Source: Cavenderia fasciculata
Taxonomy: Eukaryota > Evosea > Eumycetozoa > Acytosteliales > Cavenderiaceae
Direction of reading: 5' to 3'
Assembly (NCBI RefSeq): GCF_000203815.1
Contig: NW_004457703.1
Coordinates: forward strand, 186,001 to 250,000
Length of the DNA: 64,000 bases
Below, one piece after another: positions 11,510 through 23,826 of the stretch (within the stretch, counting starts at the first letter, position 1; the number at the start of each line of letters is the position of its first letter). The notes under the pieces were generated by a model that was given only the letters and a program-made list of their open reading frames with translations, was not told where the DNA came from and ran no database searches. The position numbers were made by a program, and so were the translations under genes.

Positions 11510-12082
11510 TGTATTTATCTATTTATCTATTTATCTATTTATCTATCTTTATCAAACTAAAAACAATATAAAGATTTTTTCAAAGTTTGATAAAGAAATG
11601 AAAGAAAACAAACATTATGATAAATATCTTGGTTCGTTTATAGACCAGCAGGTCGACGATATTGGTGTCCCGAATTGACCTGACAAATCACTTCACCAAC
11701 TAAGAACGACCATGAAATTATCTTGATGTATAAAAAAAAAAGAGATAATTATTTATTTATTTATTGTTATCAGAGTGTGATGATAAACCTTTAATCGATC
11801 TTTTATTACAATTAATCCCAAATAGAAATTGTTATGAAAGTTATTCAAGAGATGACTGTACCTCGTTGTGGTCATCATCTTTTCAAAGTTCCAAATATGT
11901 TTTATCATTTTTAATTGTTTAATTGTTTATTGATAAGAGGGTCATAGGTTCGGGGCAATATTATATAATTTGATTTAATTTAAGCATTCACAACCTGATA
12001 AAATTCCTAATCGTCATCTTCATCTTCATCTTCATCTTCTCCCCAATCTTCCAAATTATCTTCCCAATCTTCATCATCGTAA
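11510..12082. other. Spacer with ATTTATCT repeat and a coding-like remnant
   Basis: 11512-11553 is an ATTTATCT-type repeat. 11640-11715 is richer in GC. At about 11765-11925 the plus strand reads as a protein-like stretch (DKPLIDLLLQLIPNRN, then ESYSRDD) preceded by an acceptor-like TTATCAG, but no upstream exon of matching phase is found, so it is probably a gene fragment. 12009-12080 on the minus strand encodes an acidic tail (DDEDWEDNLEDWG) that may belong to the next gene in another frame. Confidence 0.45.
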
Positions 12083-12791
12083 TCAATAGATTGACTCAAC
12101 TATTTCATAGGTTGGAGAGTCAAAAGTGATTGATAACTTTTGAACATATATACTCTCATCGAATCGATCGAAATTAAGATAGATCTTCTGTTTTGATTGA
12201 TTTCTTCCAACAACTGTTACCACTCCTCCTTCAAGAGAAGATCTTTCAATCAACATAAAGCTACCATTATTAGCATTGCTATCCAAATCTTTTCTAATTT
12301 CAAATTCCCAGCGACCGACTTTGAGATGTCTTACATTTGTATGGTAGATGATTTGATCCAATCGAATACTACCTTTACCATGTTTATCATAGTCGTATGA
12401 ATTACATTCCAATGTAGTCAAACTGTAGGGAAGGAGTAGTTGTTTGTTGTCGTATAGTTGTTGATGTTTGTCTTGATTATTATTGATTATTTCAAGTTTG
12501 GTGGTGCATCTTGTTGGATAGGGAGAAATTAAAGGGTTGTTGTCCATTTTCAATGTAAAACTAGTCAATGATGTTGGAATGTAGACGATTGGTTGATTAA
12601 ATGAAAAGATGTGAACAAGTGAAGTTAGAGTAGGTGGGATTTGTTGAGTGATGTGTCTGGGTATAGGTATTGAAAATTGTAATCTTTGTAAATTAACTGG
12701 GAAAATAATTAATCTTTCTTCTTCCTCTTCCTCTTTCTCTTTCAATTCTTCTTCCATTTCTTCTTCTATTTCCTCGATTGTTGGTTCTTCA

Positions 12792-12829
<38 letters not shown>

Positions 12830-14123
12830 GTTGTTATTGTTGTTGGTAGATGTGCTATGTATTGTTTTCTTGGTCATTATCATCTTCTTCTTGTTCCTCT
12901 TCATCTTCTTCATCTTCTTCATCATCATCATCTTCTTCTTCAATAACACGCCAACGAACAGAAAGATCTGTAACAGTATCGGGAATGGATGAATCGATTG
13001 GACCATAGTATTGATTCAATAAAAGTCGTTCAACACCATTTGGAACGACACCAGGTTCCAAGAGATCGGTATCTTTTGGAAAGGTAATGTGAAGCTCTCT
13101 GACCGACGATGGTATGAACCCAGTGTTAGGGACAAGGATGGGACTATATCCAATATCCAGGTACGTCAACGTTGATGGTAATTTAAATGTCTTGGTTTGG
13201 TGAGAGATGGTAAGCTTTTCAAGGTTGGGAGGGAGAAAACCGGTGGTTATGCCATCGAGACCTCCTATAGTGAGCTTCTTCATCGTCTTGGTCTTGGGGA
13301 TGAGGATATCACCGATACTGCTGGGTCCCACCCTTTTACTAAAGTTGATCATACCAGCAAGTGGGTTGTGAGATACCTCGAGACTGACCAACGACTTTAG
13401 ATGTCTAATATCGAGTTTAGGTGGACAGTTTCTAATCTTGAGCTTGAGTAATGTAGGTGCGATCTTTTTAAAAAAGTCTTCCTTTCCATAGGTTGTATAT
13501 TCTCCAATTGCCAATGATGTAATCGATGGTGGCCACACCTTGATCGTTGGGAAAGAGTTGGGCTTGATGATCATATTGATCCCCATACTTTTCACGCTCG
13601 GAGTAATATACTTGGTGTCGATTTCAGCGGCACATTGTAAAACCATTGTCTCGACATAGTCTGGTATCTTGCACTGTTCAACCACCTCGTTTAAATTATA
13701 ATCATTGACTATTTTAAACTTTCTGGTCGATAGAAATATACCAGTGTTGTGAATATTGACAAATGATCGTAAACAATTATGAGCGAGATCATAATCTATG
13801 TTTGGTGTCGGTCGAAGTGATACTGATTTAACATTTTTAAATAATGTCAATAGATGAGGAGGAGGAAGTGGATGATAAAGCTGATATTTATCTCTTTCAT
13901 TATTAATATTATTATTCTTATTCTCTTGATTAAACTCTTTACATATATTTTCAATCTTTAATCGTATACCATTATACAATGATTTACAAGTCAACAATAA
14001 ACATATGACATCTACATTATTATCTATAAAACTAATAATATCAAGTATGATTAAATCTGATATTTTAACTAATCTAATAAAACTTCCTATTTCATCTTTT
14101 GTTTTATCTGTTGTATCATTCAT
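12083..14123 (-). CDS. F-box/FNIP-like repeat protein with one frame break
   Basis: The N-terminal part, 14123 to 12855, is F-box-like (ILDIISFIDNNVDVICLLLTCKSLYNGI), followed by repeats of FNIP-like type (LPSTLTYLDIGYSPI, IPSSVRELHI, FLPPNLEKLTIS). At 12855-13006 the frame shifts by one base within GAA/GAT repeats. The second frame continues with an Asn run, a Glu run, more repeats (IPPTLTSLVHIFSFNQPI) and a C-terminus related to the gene at 32532-33746 (EIRKDLDSN versus GIRKSIDSN). Thus it is one gene, either broken or with an assembly slip in the repeat. No GT..AG intron explains the shift. FNIP/F-box proteins are a large dictyostelid family of predicted ubiquitin-ligase adaptors. Confidence 0.7.
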
Positions 14124-14646
14124 ATTATTATTATTATTATTCGAATAATATTATTAAAGAAGTGAATGAAATCTAGATTTCGAGGTTTGAAAATTTTTTT
14201 AGCATTGATGATTTATTCTATTTGATTTCAATTCATTCGTTTTGATGTTGGTAGTTGTTGGTAGGATAATTATCCAGTACTTTTTCGTCAAATGGTTCAC
14301 ATTCCCTATACCTGTATCTAGCAGTCATTGTATCTATCCAGAGCATGGTTTCAATTAATCTATAAATAGGTTTTAAGATGGGGGATGGGTTTAAATTCAT
14401 TTTTTTTTTCCATCAATCAAAATTATATTTAATGTTTATCCCAAAACTGTTTGCCACCATTTCAATATAATGCCCACCCAATTATTAATTATATGTATAA
14501 TATTAAAATAATCCTGTATTTGTATTTCTCACAAGACAAAGATAGATAAATGGAGGAGTTGAATGAAAAGAGTGATAAAGAACTCAAAATTATCCCACAC
14601 CAAAGTTTATTCATTTTGATTTGTTTTGTTTTGTGATGCATTTAAT
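14124..14646. other. Gene-free spacer
   Basis: About 520 bases, AT-rich with T and A runs. It holds the 5' flank of the FNIP-like gene and the 3' flank of the CBM49 gene. Nothing else is supported. Confidence 0.6.
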
Positions 14647-15039
14647 TTAAGCATAGATAACATTCTTGACAAAGAGATTGGCAGGTGATGAACCATGGAT
14701 AATGTAACCAAAAGTGTAAGAGGCACCAGCATTGATATCTTGGTACGATGGAAGGATGAGGAAATCGATAAATGATGGACCATCAACAACCTTGACATTC
14801 CAGATAGAGTTGTTGTCTCTGAGTCTACATGTGGCATCAGTACCAATGACAATTTGTTTGATGTTCTTGTTACCGTGGTTGCTCAATACAATATCGTATT
14901 GTGAATACGTTTGACCTCTTGATCCATCTTGCCATGTTCCAATTAATTTGTGTTGAATTGAAACTGGGTAGGCTGGATAACTAGCTGCTACAAATGAAAT
15001 GCAAAGAAGCATTGAACATAATAGAATAATTGATTTCAT
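14647..15039 (-). CDS. Secreted CBM49 cellulose-binding domain protein
   Basis: Single exon, 130 aa. A signal peptide (MKSIILLCSMLLCISFVAA) is followed by one carbohydrate-binding module of the CBM49 kind: QHKLIGTW, YSQYDIVLSNHGNKNIKQIVI, IWNVKVVDG, LPSYQDINAGASYTFGYI, with conserved aromatic residues. In dictyostelids such small proteins are secreted and bind cellulose in stalk, spore or slime sheath. The whole mature protein is the module, with no catalytic domain, so the role is structural. Confidence is high for the fold, lower for tissue. Confidence 0.87.
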   Translation of the reverse strand: MKSIILLCSMLLCISFVAASYPAYPVSIQHKLIGTWQDGSRGQTYSQYDIVLSNHGNKNIKQIVIGTDATCRLRDNNSIWNVKVVDGPSFIDFLILPSYQDINAGASYTFGYIIHGSSPANLFVKNVIYA

Positions 15040-15470
15040 TGTTGGTTTGTTGATTATTAAATTGTTTTAATTGTTGAATTAAATCATTTGATTTGATTTT
15101 TAAAACATGTTTAGTTTTCATTATTTATACCCTTTTCATAATATTATTTGTGAATATTCAATTCATTGTCATTGTAATGGTCATCTGATGACAATGTTGT
15201 CTTTATTTGTTTGTTTCGTCCTCGCTCTCGCGAGTCAATAATTTCCATCTGCTCGATCTATTGATCTGTGGGGAGAGAATGATTTTAAAAAATAATACTA
15301 CACTAAATAGATTTGGCATGACTCGTTGTACATACCAAATAAATAATAATAATAATTTGAATTACTCCAAACCACCCAAAAATATTTATACTTATTAAAT
15401 ATAAATGATTTAGAATATTTTTAGTTATTTACAATGATTTATTATATATATCTATCTTTTTAATATAGAC
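15040..15470. other. Gene-free spacer
   Basis: About 430 bases between two minus-strand genes. A slightly GC-richer patch (TCGTCCTCGCTCTCGCGAG) lies at about 15217-15235, with TA-rich sequence near 15440. No gene or RNA recognised. Confidence 0.55.
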
Positions 15471-17845
15471 TTATAAAGTCGTCGAATCTTCTTCCAATGG
15501 TAAGAACCATTCATTGGCTACTTTTGGTAGATCACTCCATTTTCCACTTGATGATGAAGTTGATAAAGATGAAAAATTATTATTACCACTACCATCCAAA
15601 GAATGATTATTATTATTATTATTTTGATTATTTTGATTATTTTGATCATTATTATTATTATTTTGATTATTTAAATTTGATTTCATTCCCATTAAACCAA
15701 TGATCATATCATTAATTTTAACAGGAAGAGGAGGCATTTCTTGACTATTGTCAGACCAAATCATTGTACATTTAAGAGCTTCATTTATATTATTTTTATA
15801 TTGATTCAATAAATCGATTTTAGTTGAACCAGTATAAATGATATCATTTCTAATCTGATCGATAAGATGTGTATTTCGTTGTAATAACGAGTCTGCTTTG
15901 ATTGGGTCAAAGTTGAGATGGTGAATAGTTGGTTCTCTTTTTGGTTGTTCCAATAAAGGTGTAGATGGAGGAAGAGGTGAAAATACCATTGGAGGTGGAG
16001 GTAATCCACCATCACTGGAGGAGTTTAGATCTAGATCTGATGATGATTGTGTATCTTCTTGTCCTTTTTTTCCTCTTTTAGTTGATCTTGTTGTTGCTGC
16101 CTTTTTAGCAGATGACTTTCTCTTTCCTGTTGATGGTGGTGGTGGTGTATCTTCATCTTCTTCATCATTTTCACTTTCTTCTTGTTTTGGATATAAATTC
16201 TACAAAATTTTGAAAAAATAATAAATGAATATAAATTATTTAAATAAAGATATTATTATTTTTATCTACATACAATTAACATTTGATTATATCTAAGAGC
16301 AACAGTTTTTGGAGAGATACCCAATTCTTTAGAGATTACTTGCCATCTTGATACACTACTATAACGAGAGGATGGATATTTGGCAAGTGCATCCGATAGT
16401 TTCTTTTGATCATCGTCAGTCCATGGTTCACTTAGAAGTTTTTGATTCTTTTTTAGTTTAGAGTCATTAACTAGATTGGTATTTAATGAGTTCTTGTTTT
16501 TTCTTCCAGAATTTGTAGTCGTCGTCGTCGTTGTTGACGTGGCCGTAGAGGTTTTGTTATTTGATGCAGTAGCATTTATTTGAGGAGGTACCATTGAAAC
16601 TGGAATGGCATGTGAAGCAAGATGTAGACTAATCTTGTTTGCTCCAGCAGTTCCAGCGGTTGCAGTTGCAGAAGTTGATGCTTTTCCTCTTGCCATGTTT
16701 TGATTGATATTTGGTTCCTTGTCAAGTTGATCAATAAGATTTTTGAAAAGGTTGTTGGTGATGTTTGATAGAAAAGTATTGCTAGTGTTTGTTAGTGGCG
16801 ATACTGGTGTGATGAGTGGTGAAGTTACTGTAGTTGGTGTAGATGGAGTTGATGGGACTGGTGTAGTCGATGGAGTTGAAACTACTATAGTAGTCGTAGT
16901 ACTGGCCGCCGATGGTAGTGTTATAATAGGGACGGCGCTGATAGTTGTTGGTATCGCCGTGGCCGATGGATACTGTTTGTTGCAATAGTTTCGATAGATA
17001 CGAAGATGTGAATCTACTTGTTCGTTGTTTCTTGATCCAATGTATGTGGATATGGAATGATGATCTGTAACTTCAAATTTTTTAATTGCCTAATGGAATA
17101 AGAAGAAAGAGAGAGATAATAATAACAAACAATAGAGAGTATTAATAAACACTGAGGGAAACAACAACATTGACAATTCAGCGAAAAAAGGAACGACCAA
17201 AAATAGTTGGAATGAACATTGAATCGTAAAGATATTTTCTTTTTTTTCTTTGATGATGTCACAAAGAAAGACTGAGGTACCCCTCGATCCCTTCTCTCTC
17301 TTCTATGTTTCCATGTTGTGTGTTCAGAGTAGAGCAGAGTAACTTACTTCATGAAACTTTTTATGTTCTTCTAATGTCCAAGCTTTATAAGGTCCAGGTG
17401 TAAAACTATTTATATATAAATAAATAAATAAATAAATAGTAGTATGGTATGGATGAATATGTATTAATAAAAGATAAACACAATCGTATGTTTGTGTCTC
17501 GCGAGGGTTGGTTGGTGTTCTCTTTTCTAAAATTTAAAAAGAAAAGCAAGAATGTTTTCTTACCTTTTTCCTGTCTTTTGATATAAGATCTGTTGTTGAA
17601 AATGATCAAACTCGGCTTCTCGATTCAGCTGACTCTATATTACACGACCGATTTTATAAAGTAGTATAGACCAACAACATCATCAACAACAACAATTGAG
17701 AGATACGAATGTGCGTAGAGGTTAATTGTAATGTAGAATATAATTAATATCTGTCATAAATATATATGTCATCTTTTTTGTTATCTCTATTTCTCTCTCT
17801 CTCTTCTATTGTATTACTTACCAACTCTGAAGTGTAGTCAATCAT
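15471..17845 (-). CDS. Nuclear protein with two Myb/SANT domains
   Basis: Five exons on the minus strand: 17845-17822, 17634-17564, 17405-17348, 17089-16274 and 16199-15471. All junctions are GT..AG and phases agree, giving 565 aa. Exon 1 is only 24 nt (MIDYTSEL). The first Myb domain spans exons 3-4 (AWTLEEHKKFHEAIKKF ... STYIGSRNNEQVDSHLRIYRNY), of the SHAQKYF-related type. After a Thr/Ser/Pro linker the second Myb (EPWTDDDQKKLSDALAKYP ... SRWQVISKELGISPKTVALRYNQM) resembles ZZZ3/DNAJC2-type Myb repeats. A basic stretch (GKRKSSAKKAATTRSTKRGKKG) suggests nuclear localisation. The C-terminus has a helical segment (DSLLQRNTHLIDQIRNDI) and an Asn run. Role: chromatin or transcription factor, target unknown. 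Confidence 0.82.
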
Positions 17846-18342
17846 TTCTATGTATATATTGTTGGTTGGTTGGTTGGTTGGTTGGTTGTTGTAGATCACA
17901 ACAGATAGGTCTATTTTTTCAAGTCGTCTTTCTCTTTGTTTTTTTTGAATGAATGAACAGTTTGTTGTGTTGATATATGTTTATATAAATATGCAGTGCT
18001 GTTAATTGTCTATCTTCTCTCTCTCTCTCTTTTCAGTTGTTATTTCTATCTATCTTATCTCTTTCTTTCTTTCTTTCTTTCTATCTCTCTTTCTTTTATT
18101 CTTGTGTCTTTTGTGTCAAAGAACAAAAATCATCTTTTTATATTTGTTTTTTTTATTCTGCTTTTTTTTGAATGTTCTCAACTAGTTTGAAACTTCATTC
18201 ATCTATTTAACTAGTTTAGTTTAAGGTTCATCTCTTTCTTTTGGGTTATAATAATATCACACACATAAGTAATAGTAGTAGAAGTAGTAATAGTAGTAAT
18301 AATAGTAATATTGTAGAGGAAGAAGATAGTCATAGTCGAGGA
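17846..18342. other. Divergent spacer with GGTT, CT and TTTC repeats
   Basis: Lies between two divergent genes. Contains (GGTT)n at about 17861-17887, CT-rich runs around 18014-18033 and (CTTT)n near 18060-18080. An open frame from 18241 in phase with the next gene lacks an ATG until 18343, so it is treated as leader. Confidence 0.6.
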
Positions 18343-21300
18343 ATGTATCAAAGTAATAAACAAAAGTTTAGGTTTAACCTCATTCTCATGGATGAGGGTG
18401 AATATTACTTTGATGATTATAGTGCATCATACTATCCACAAGCAGATACTGAAGATGAATCTTGGGCAAAGTATGTTAAACAAACTAAAGTGTAGTACAG
18501 CTTAAAGCAAATAGATTAGTTGACTTTTTCTTTTTTTGATTACTTTTAGGAGAACAAAAGGTAGAATATTAGTATGTTCAAGTTCAATATTCTTTGAACC
18601 CGATGATATTGGATTACCTATAATGAGATTTCCATTTAAAGAGATGTTGGCCATTGGAGAATTATCAGAACTACAAGTACAACCACAACAATCATCACAT
18701 CCATTTGCAAGAAGAGTCGTTTCAAATACTTCACAATCATCGTCATTATTGGCATCAAAAGCAGAAATATTCTACATTCAAACAAATCAAGTCGTTGAAA
18801 TGAAAGATAATGATGTTAATTCTCCTTATTCTTTTAAAAAGGTATAAAAAAGAAGAAAAAGAAGAAATAGAAAAAGTTATAAATATACTTATTATATTTT
18901 TTTCTATTTTAGTTAAATAAGTCAATGTTTAAATTTTCATTAAATTATGTTAGTTTACCATTAATACTTGGTAATATGAAAGTATTCTTTTTATATTCGA
19001 AAAAGGATCGTATGGAACATGACATGTTGATCAAAAGTTTAATTGAAGATCGAGAGAATAGATTACAATTTGATCTAAGTCTGCTGGTTGATATCAATGA
19101 GAGAAATAGGATTGAAATCAAATGTTGCAAGATTACTCCACTCGTAGAGAATCCAGGCAGACTATTCATCACCAATGTCAGACTTTATTTCCAACCAATG
19201 AACAATATCGAAGCACAAAGAATCAATCATTTTAATTTGGATTCAATTACAAAAGTACTAAAGCGTCGTCATGGTCTAAGAGAAATTGGTTTGGAATTAT
19301 TCTTTAATGATGAATCTAGTAGTTTATTTTTTACTTTTAAAAAGTATAGTAGGAAAAATAATAATATTATATTTAATTACTTTTTATTAATATTTCTTTT
19401 TATTTTTCTTAGTTTAAATAATAGAGATGAAGTTTATAGATTATTAACAATGGAATTATGTAAAAATGTTTTAAATGTAAATTTGGAACAAAAAAATTAT
19501 TTGTTGAAATGGCAAAATGGGATTATATCCAATTATGAATATTTAATCTATTTGAATAGTGCAGCAGGTAGAACCTATAGCGATCTAACACAATACCCAG
19601 TGTTTCCATGGGTTTTGTCAGATTATACAAGTCAGACAATCGATCTAGGCAATCCGGCAGTCTATCGTGACTTGTCTAGGCCGATTGGAGCACTCAACCC
19701 AACTCGTCTAGCAACACTACAAGAACGTTATGCTCAAATGCCAACCGATGAACCACGATTCCTCTATGGCACACATTACTCTACACCAGCCTATGTATTG
19801 TACTATCTTGTTCGTCAAGTACCCGAATTTATGCTTCGTCTTCAAAATGGTCGTTTTGATGCACCCTCTCGTATGTTTCATTCGATTCAAGAGACTTGGC
19901 ACAGTGTAACAAACTCTTCATCCGATGTAAAAGAGTTGATTCCAGAGTTTTATGAACCAGACAATCAAGGTGGCTTTTTGGCAAATGATCAACGTTTGGA
20001 TTTGGGTATAAGACAAGATGGAAAACGTTTGGGAGATGTCATACTCCCACCATGGGCAAAAACATCGTCAGAGTTTGTTTCAACACTTCGTAATGCTTTG
20101 GAAAGTGAATATGTCTCTCAAAATCTTCATCATTGGATTGACCTCATTTTCGGTTACAAACAACAAGGTGAAGAAGCAGTTCAAGCCAACAATCTCTTTT
20201 ATCATCTAACCTATGAAGGAAGTGTCAACATTGATGCCATCACTAATCCATTTGAACGTCAAAGTCTTGAAGCTCAAATCAATGAATTTGGTCAAACTCC
20301 TCGTCAATTATTTAAAACTCCTCATCCTCAAAGATTACCTCTTGTTCAAAGAAATTATAATTTAATCATTGATAATAATAATAATAATAGTATAGAAAAT
20401 GATTTTGATAATTTAAATATTAAAGAAAATAATAATAATAATAATAGTACTAATAACTCTAATAATAATAATAATAATAACAACACTACTAATAATAATA
20501 ATAACCAAGAAGATTCAAATAATAGTTGGGGATCAATTGCAAATTTACAGTTAAAGAATTCTTTTAAAAATCACAGAGAGTAAGAAAAGAGTCAAACAAA
20601 TATATATATATTATATATGATTAATTAATTTAATTTTTTTTTTTTTTTACCTTTATAGTAAAGTATCATCATTATATTTATCAAATAATAGTGATATTAT
20701 TTATTCAGTTTCACAAGATGCATCATTAAAGATTTATTCATTAAAGGATAAAAAACAATTAAGATCACTCAATGTTTGTGAATTGGCATTATCAAGTTGT
20801 CAACTTTCAAATGATGAAAAACATATTGTTATTGGTTCTTGGGATAATAATATGTAAGAGAATAGAAAACAAAAAAAAAAACAAAAAATAGCAATAATTG
20901 ACTCTTTTCTTTTATTATTTTAAGATATATTTATACAGTTGATAATGGTAGTATATCAGATACATTGATAGCACATGATGATGCAATTTCATGTTTAAAA
21001 TTACATGATAATATATTGGTATCTGGTAGTTGGGATAGTACAATCAAAGTATGGAGATGTAATCGATTTGGAGGTATTGGTGGAGGATTTGGTATTGAAA
21101 GTGTACCTATTGCCGATTTTATAGATAGTGAATCAGAGATTCGATCGATTGATATTTCACCAAATGGATCGATTTGTGTTGCTGGATCAGAAGATGGTCA
21201 CTTATTTTTCTATGACCTAGGTCAACTTTCATTGTTGCGCAGTATGCGCATCTATCACGACCCAATCACTTGTGTACGTTTTACACCAGATGGAAAGAGA

Positions 21301-21600
21301 ATTGTCATTTCTTGTATCGATGGTTCCATTAAATTGATCGGTATTGAAGGTTCGGAAATCTTTTCTGGCACTGTCAATGATCAAATCAATTGTTTTGAAA
21401 CCGATGGTACTAGTATGGTTTTTGGTTGTGAACGTGGTATTAGAATTTGGTCTCTGGCAACTGGTACTGAATTGAGAGATTTATCATCAGTCTCTGATGA
21501 ATCTGTCATTTCAATCAACGTATCTATTAATCGTGAAACCTCTAAAACTAATATCCTAACTGGTTCTCATAATGGTAATATTAATCTTTGGGAAATCTAA
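18343..21600 (+). CDS. NSMAF: FAN/NSMAF-type BEACH and WD40 protein
   Basis: Six exons: 18343-18470, 18550-18841, 18913-19343, 19413-20579, 20659-20853 and 20925-21600; all introns GT..AG and all phases agree; 962 aa. Order: GRAM/PH-like N-terminus (LICSSSIFFEP-like block, then TPLVENPGRLFITNVRLYFQPMN and KRRHGLREIGLELF), BEACH domain (YPVFPWVLSDYTS, SRPIGALNPTRL, YGTHYSTPAYVLYYLVR, ELIPEFYEPD, HWIDLIFGYKQ, FGQTPRQLF), an Asn-rich insert, then WD40 repeats (IVIGSWDNN, AHDDAISCLKLHDNILVSGSWDSTIKVW). Matches factor associated with neutral sphingomyelinase along its full length. In animals it acts at membranes downstream of TNF receptor and in LC3-associated phagocytosis. The start is chosen as the first ATG before the conserved block. 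The third intron (19344-19412, 69 nt) is open in frame, so retention would add 23 residues. Confidence 0.92.
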
Positions 21601-21664
21601 AATCAAAAATTAAATCAAAACAAAAAATAAAATATATATTCTATAATATTATTATTATTATTAT

Positions 21665-21693
21665 TTATTTTTTTGTATTTCCATTTCCATTAC

Positions 21694-21724
<31 letters not shown>

Positions 21725-22465
21725 TAAATTTTTTAAACCTTCACCAGGTTCAAAAGTTTTTTGTTTAAGTTGTTGATCTTTTAATTTTTGTAATTTTTCC
21801 TTTACTATTTTAGAAGGTCCATATATTTCTTTGGAACGATCTCGTTCCTCTTGAGAGATCTTTTTAAAATCGATTACTTTTAATCTTGGTAAAATGTATA
21901 CGAGGTATAATCTATAGTTTTGTTTCTTTGTACAGACATTATCGAGTAGAGAGATGTATTTGAGAGCTGGAAAGTTTGCAAGAGCATCAAGGTCTGCAAG
22001 ATTGGTGATACGGTTGTTGGTCAGTATGAGTGTATGAAGGTTGACGAGTGATTCTCCAAAGTCATCTGCTATTTTGTTGATATGATTATTGTTAAACAAC
22101 AGAGTCTTTAATCTCTTCATTTGTGGCATGTTTTCAAGACGTGTTATTTCATTGTCTGAAAAGTCAATAGTATCAAATTGATCTTTTGTTGCTCCTAAAT
22201 TCTCTAATACTGATATCTTATTTCCTAAATGAAAAGAGAAAGAGCATGTTTAGTCATAGTCAATTTATATTATTGCTGTATATGTATATGTATATAGATA
22301 GAGATATAGATAGAATATCATATCAGAATAAACGAAAAAGAAAAAGAGACTACTATAGTAGTTTGTTTATTTGTTGTATTACATACCTCTAAGATTCAAT
22401 TCACGATCTTGACATGGATTAAAAGAATCTGGTGCTCTTATTATAAGATCTGCTGTTAATTTCAT
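21665..22465 (-). CDS. SNRPA1: U2 small nuclear ribonucleoprotein A'
   Basis: Two exons on the minus strand, 22465-22387 and 22224-21665, with a 162-nt intron; 212 aa. It begins MKLTADLIIRAPDSFNP and contains the leucine-rich repeats of U2A' (ENLGATKDQFDTIDFSDNEI, RLKTLLFNNNHI, LHTLILTNNRITNL, YISLLDNVCTKKQNYRLYLV) and the LRR cap (LPRLKVIDFKKISQEER). The C-terminus is shorter than in animals and ends with an Asn/Gly run. It binds U2B'' and stem-loop IV of U2 snRNA in the spliceosome. Convergent with the BEACH gene (64 bp apart) and divergent from the amidotransferase gene (172-bp shared promoter region). Confidence 0.93.
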
Positions 22466-22637
22466 TCCACAATCAAATCTTTATATATATATATTATATT
22501 GTATCTCTCTCTCTCTACCTCTATCTATCTCTTTTAAAAAATCGTCATAGAATCGAAATAATGATCACATTGAAAAAATTACAAAAAATGAATTCTTTTT
22601 TGAACATCCATTATTTTAATTGTTTGTTTAGAGAGAG

Positions 22638-23508
22638 ATGAATAAATTAAGAATAGGATTATTAAAGTGTGATAGATTTATACCAGAGATTAGATCAAAA
22701 TATGGAGATATAGATGTACAATTTAGAAATTTGTTGTCACTCAATACAATCAATCCAAATTGGGAATTGAATGTATTTGAATGTAAAGAAGAGAATCAAT
22801 TCCCAAGTCACTCTGATATAGTAGATAAACAATTGTACAGTGGTTTCATCATTTCTGGTAGTAGATCATCTGTCAATGATGATAATGATTGGACTAATCG
22901 TTTAAAAGATACAATTAAACTATTACATCAAAAGTCTATTAATACTGTTGGAGTATGTTATGGTCATCAAGTAAGTAAGAAATGATAAAGAAAGAAATAG
23001 AAATGAATCTAGATTATTTATTTATTTATTTCTATGTTTTTTTTTGTAGGCAATATCATCAGTATTGGGAGGAAAGATAAGTGATAATCCAAAAGGATGG
23101 AGTGTATCACAACATGCTATCAATATAGACAAAGATGTACTAAAGCCATATGATAACTCTGTATTTAAACCATTTGGAGGATTAGATTCAATTGGTAGAA
23201 ATTTGGATATCATTTGTTCAAACAAACAATTGGTTAGTACGACACCTCTAGCGTTGAAATGTTTTGCTCATAGTGATCAATGTTCCAATCATGGTTCGAT
23301 AGGTGACAACTTTATCACTTTTCAAGGTCACCCTGAATATACTGGTCCTCTCATCAAGGATATTATTCTAGGTAGAAGAGGTTTGATTCCAGATGATGTC
23401 ATTGAGGCTGGTGTAGAAATGGCTGATCGCTCAAATATCGATCGTGCTTGGTATGCAAATTTAATCATTTCTTTTATTATGAATAATAATAAAAGTAATT
23501 CTAAATAA
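22638..23508 (+). CDS. Class I glutamine amidotransferase-like protein
   Basis: Two exons, 22638-22970 and 23050-23508; 79-nt intron; 263 aa. The nucleophile elbow GVCYGHQ (Cys about residue 107) lies at the exon 1/2 junction, and the His-Glu pair is in QGHPEY (about 201-206). The oxyanion region FIISGSRSSV and the block AISSVLGGKISDNPKGW fit stand-alone GATase1 proteins related to the GMP-synthase glutaminase domain and to plant gamma-glutamyl peptidases. All three catalytic residues are present. Substrate unknown; it probably hydrolyses gamma-glutamyl amide bonds in the cytosol. Confidence 0.88.
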
Positions 23509-23604
23509 AATTAAAAAGTATGACATTAATGTGCGCAGCTTTTGTTTGTACATATTAAAAAAAAAAAGGAAATCAATGCTCAAAATCCAAAGTAATTTTT
23601 TTTT

Positions 23605-23641
23605 GGTAAATCTCGAGTTTTGGAAAACTCTGGGATTTACC
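23605..23641. other. Strong hairpin downstream of the amidotransferase gene
   Basis: Outer arms GGTAAATC and GGATTTACC and inner arms GAGTTTT and AAAACTC can pair around a tight loop with a small internal mismatch. T8-type runs lie on both sides. It sits about 100 bases after the stop at 23508. It could be an RNA hairpin (3' end or small RNA) or a remnant of a small mobile element. No gene is seen in 23509-23826. Confidence 0.4.
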
Positions 23642-23826
23642 CGAACATACATGAGTTTTTTTTGAATTATTTTCAGCGAGAAAGTCCTCGTTAGATCGGA
23701 ACAACATACAATTAATTCGTTATACCCCTAGACTGTTTTTTTTAATTTTTTCAATTTTTTCCATTCGAGTTGTAAGGGTTGATGTGATGATCTGTTTTTG
23801 TTCAAAGTCTATTTTTTAAAATCACA

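Noticed and set aside
12648-12992. Plus-strand 114-codon hydrophobic frame
   Set aside because: Consists of Ser, Leu and Ile/Phe runs created by the opposite-strand Asn/Glu repeats.
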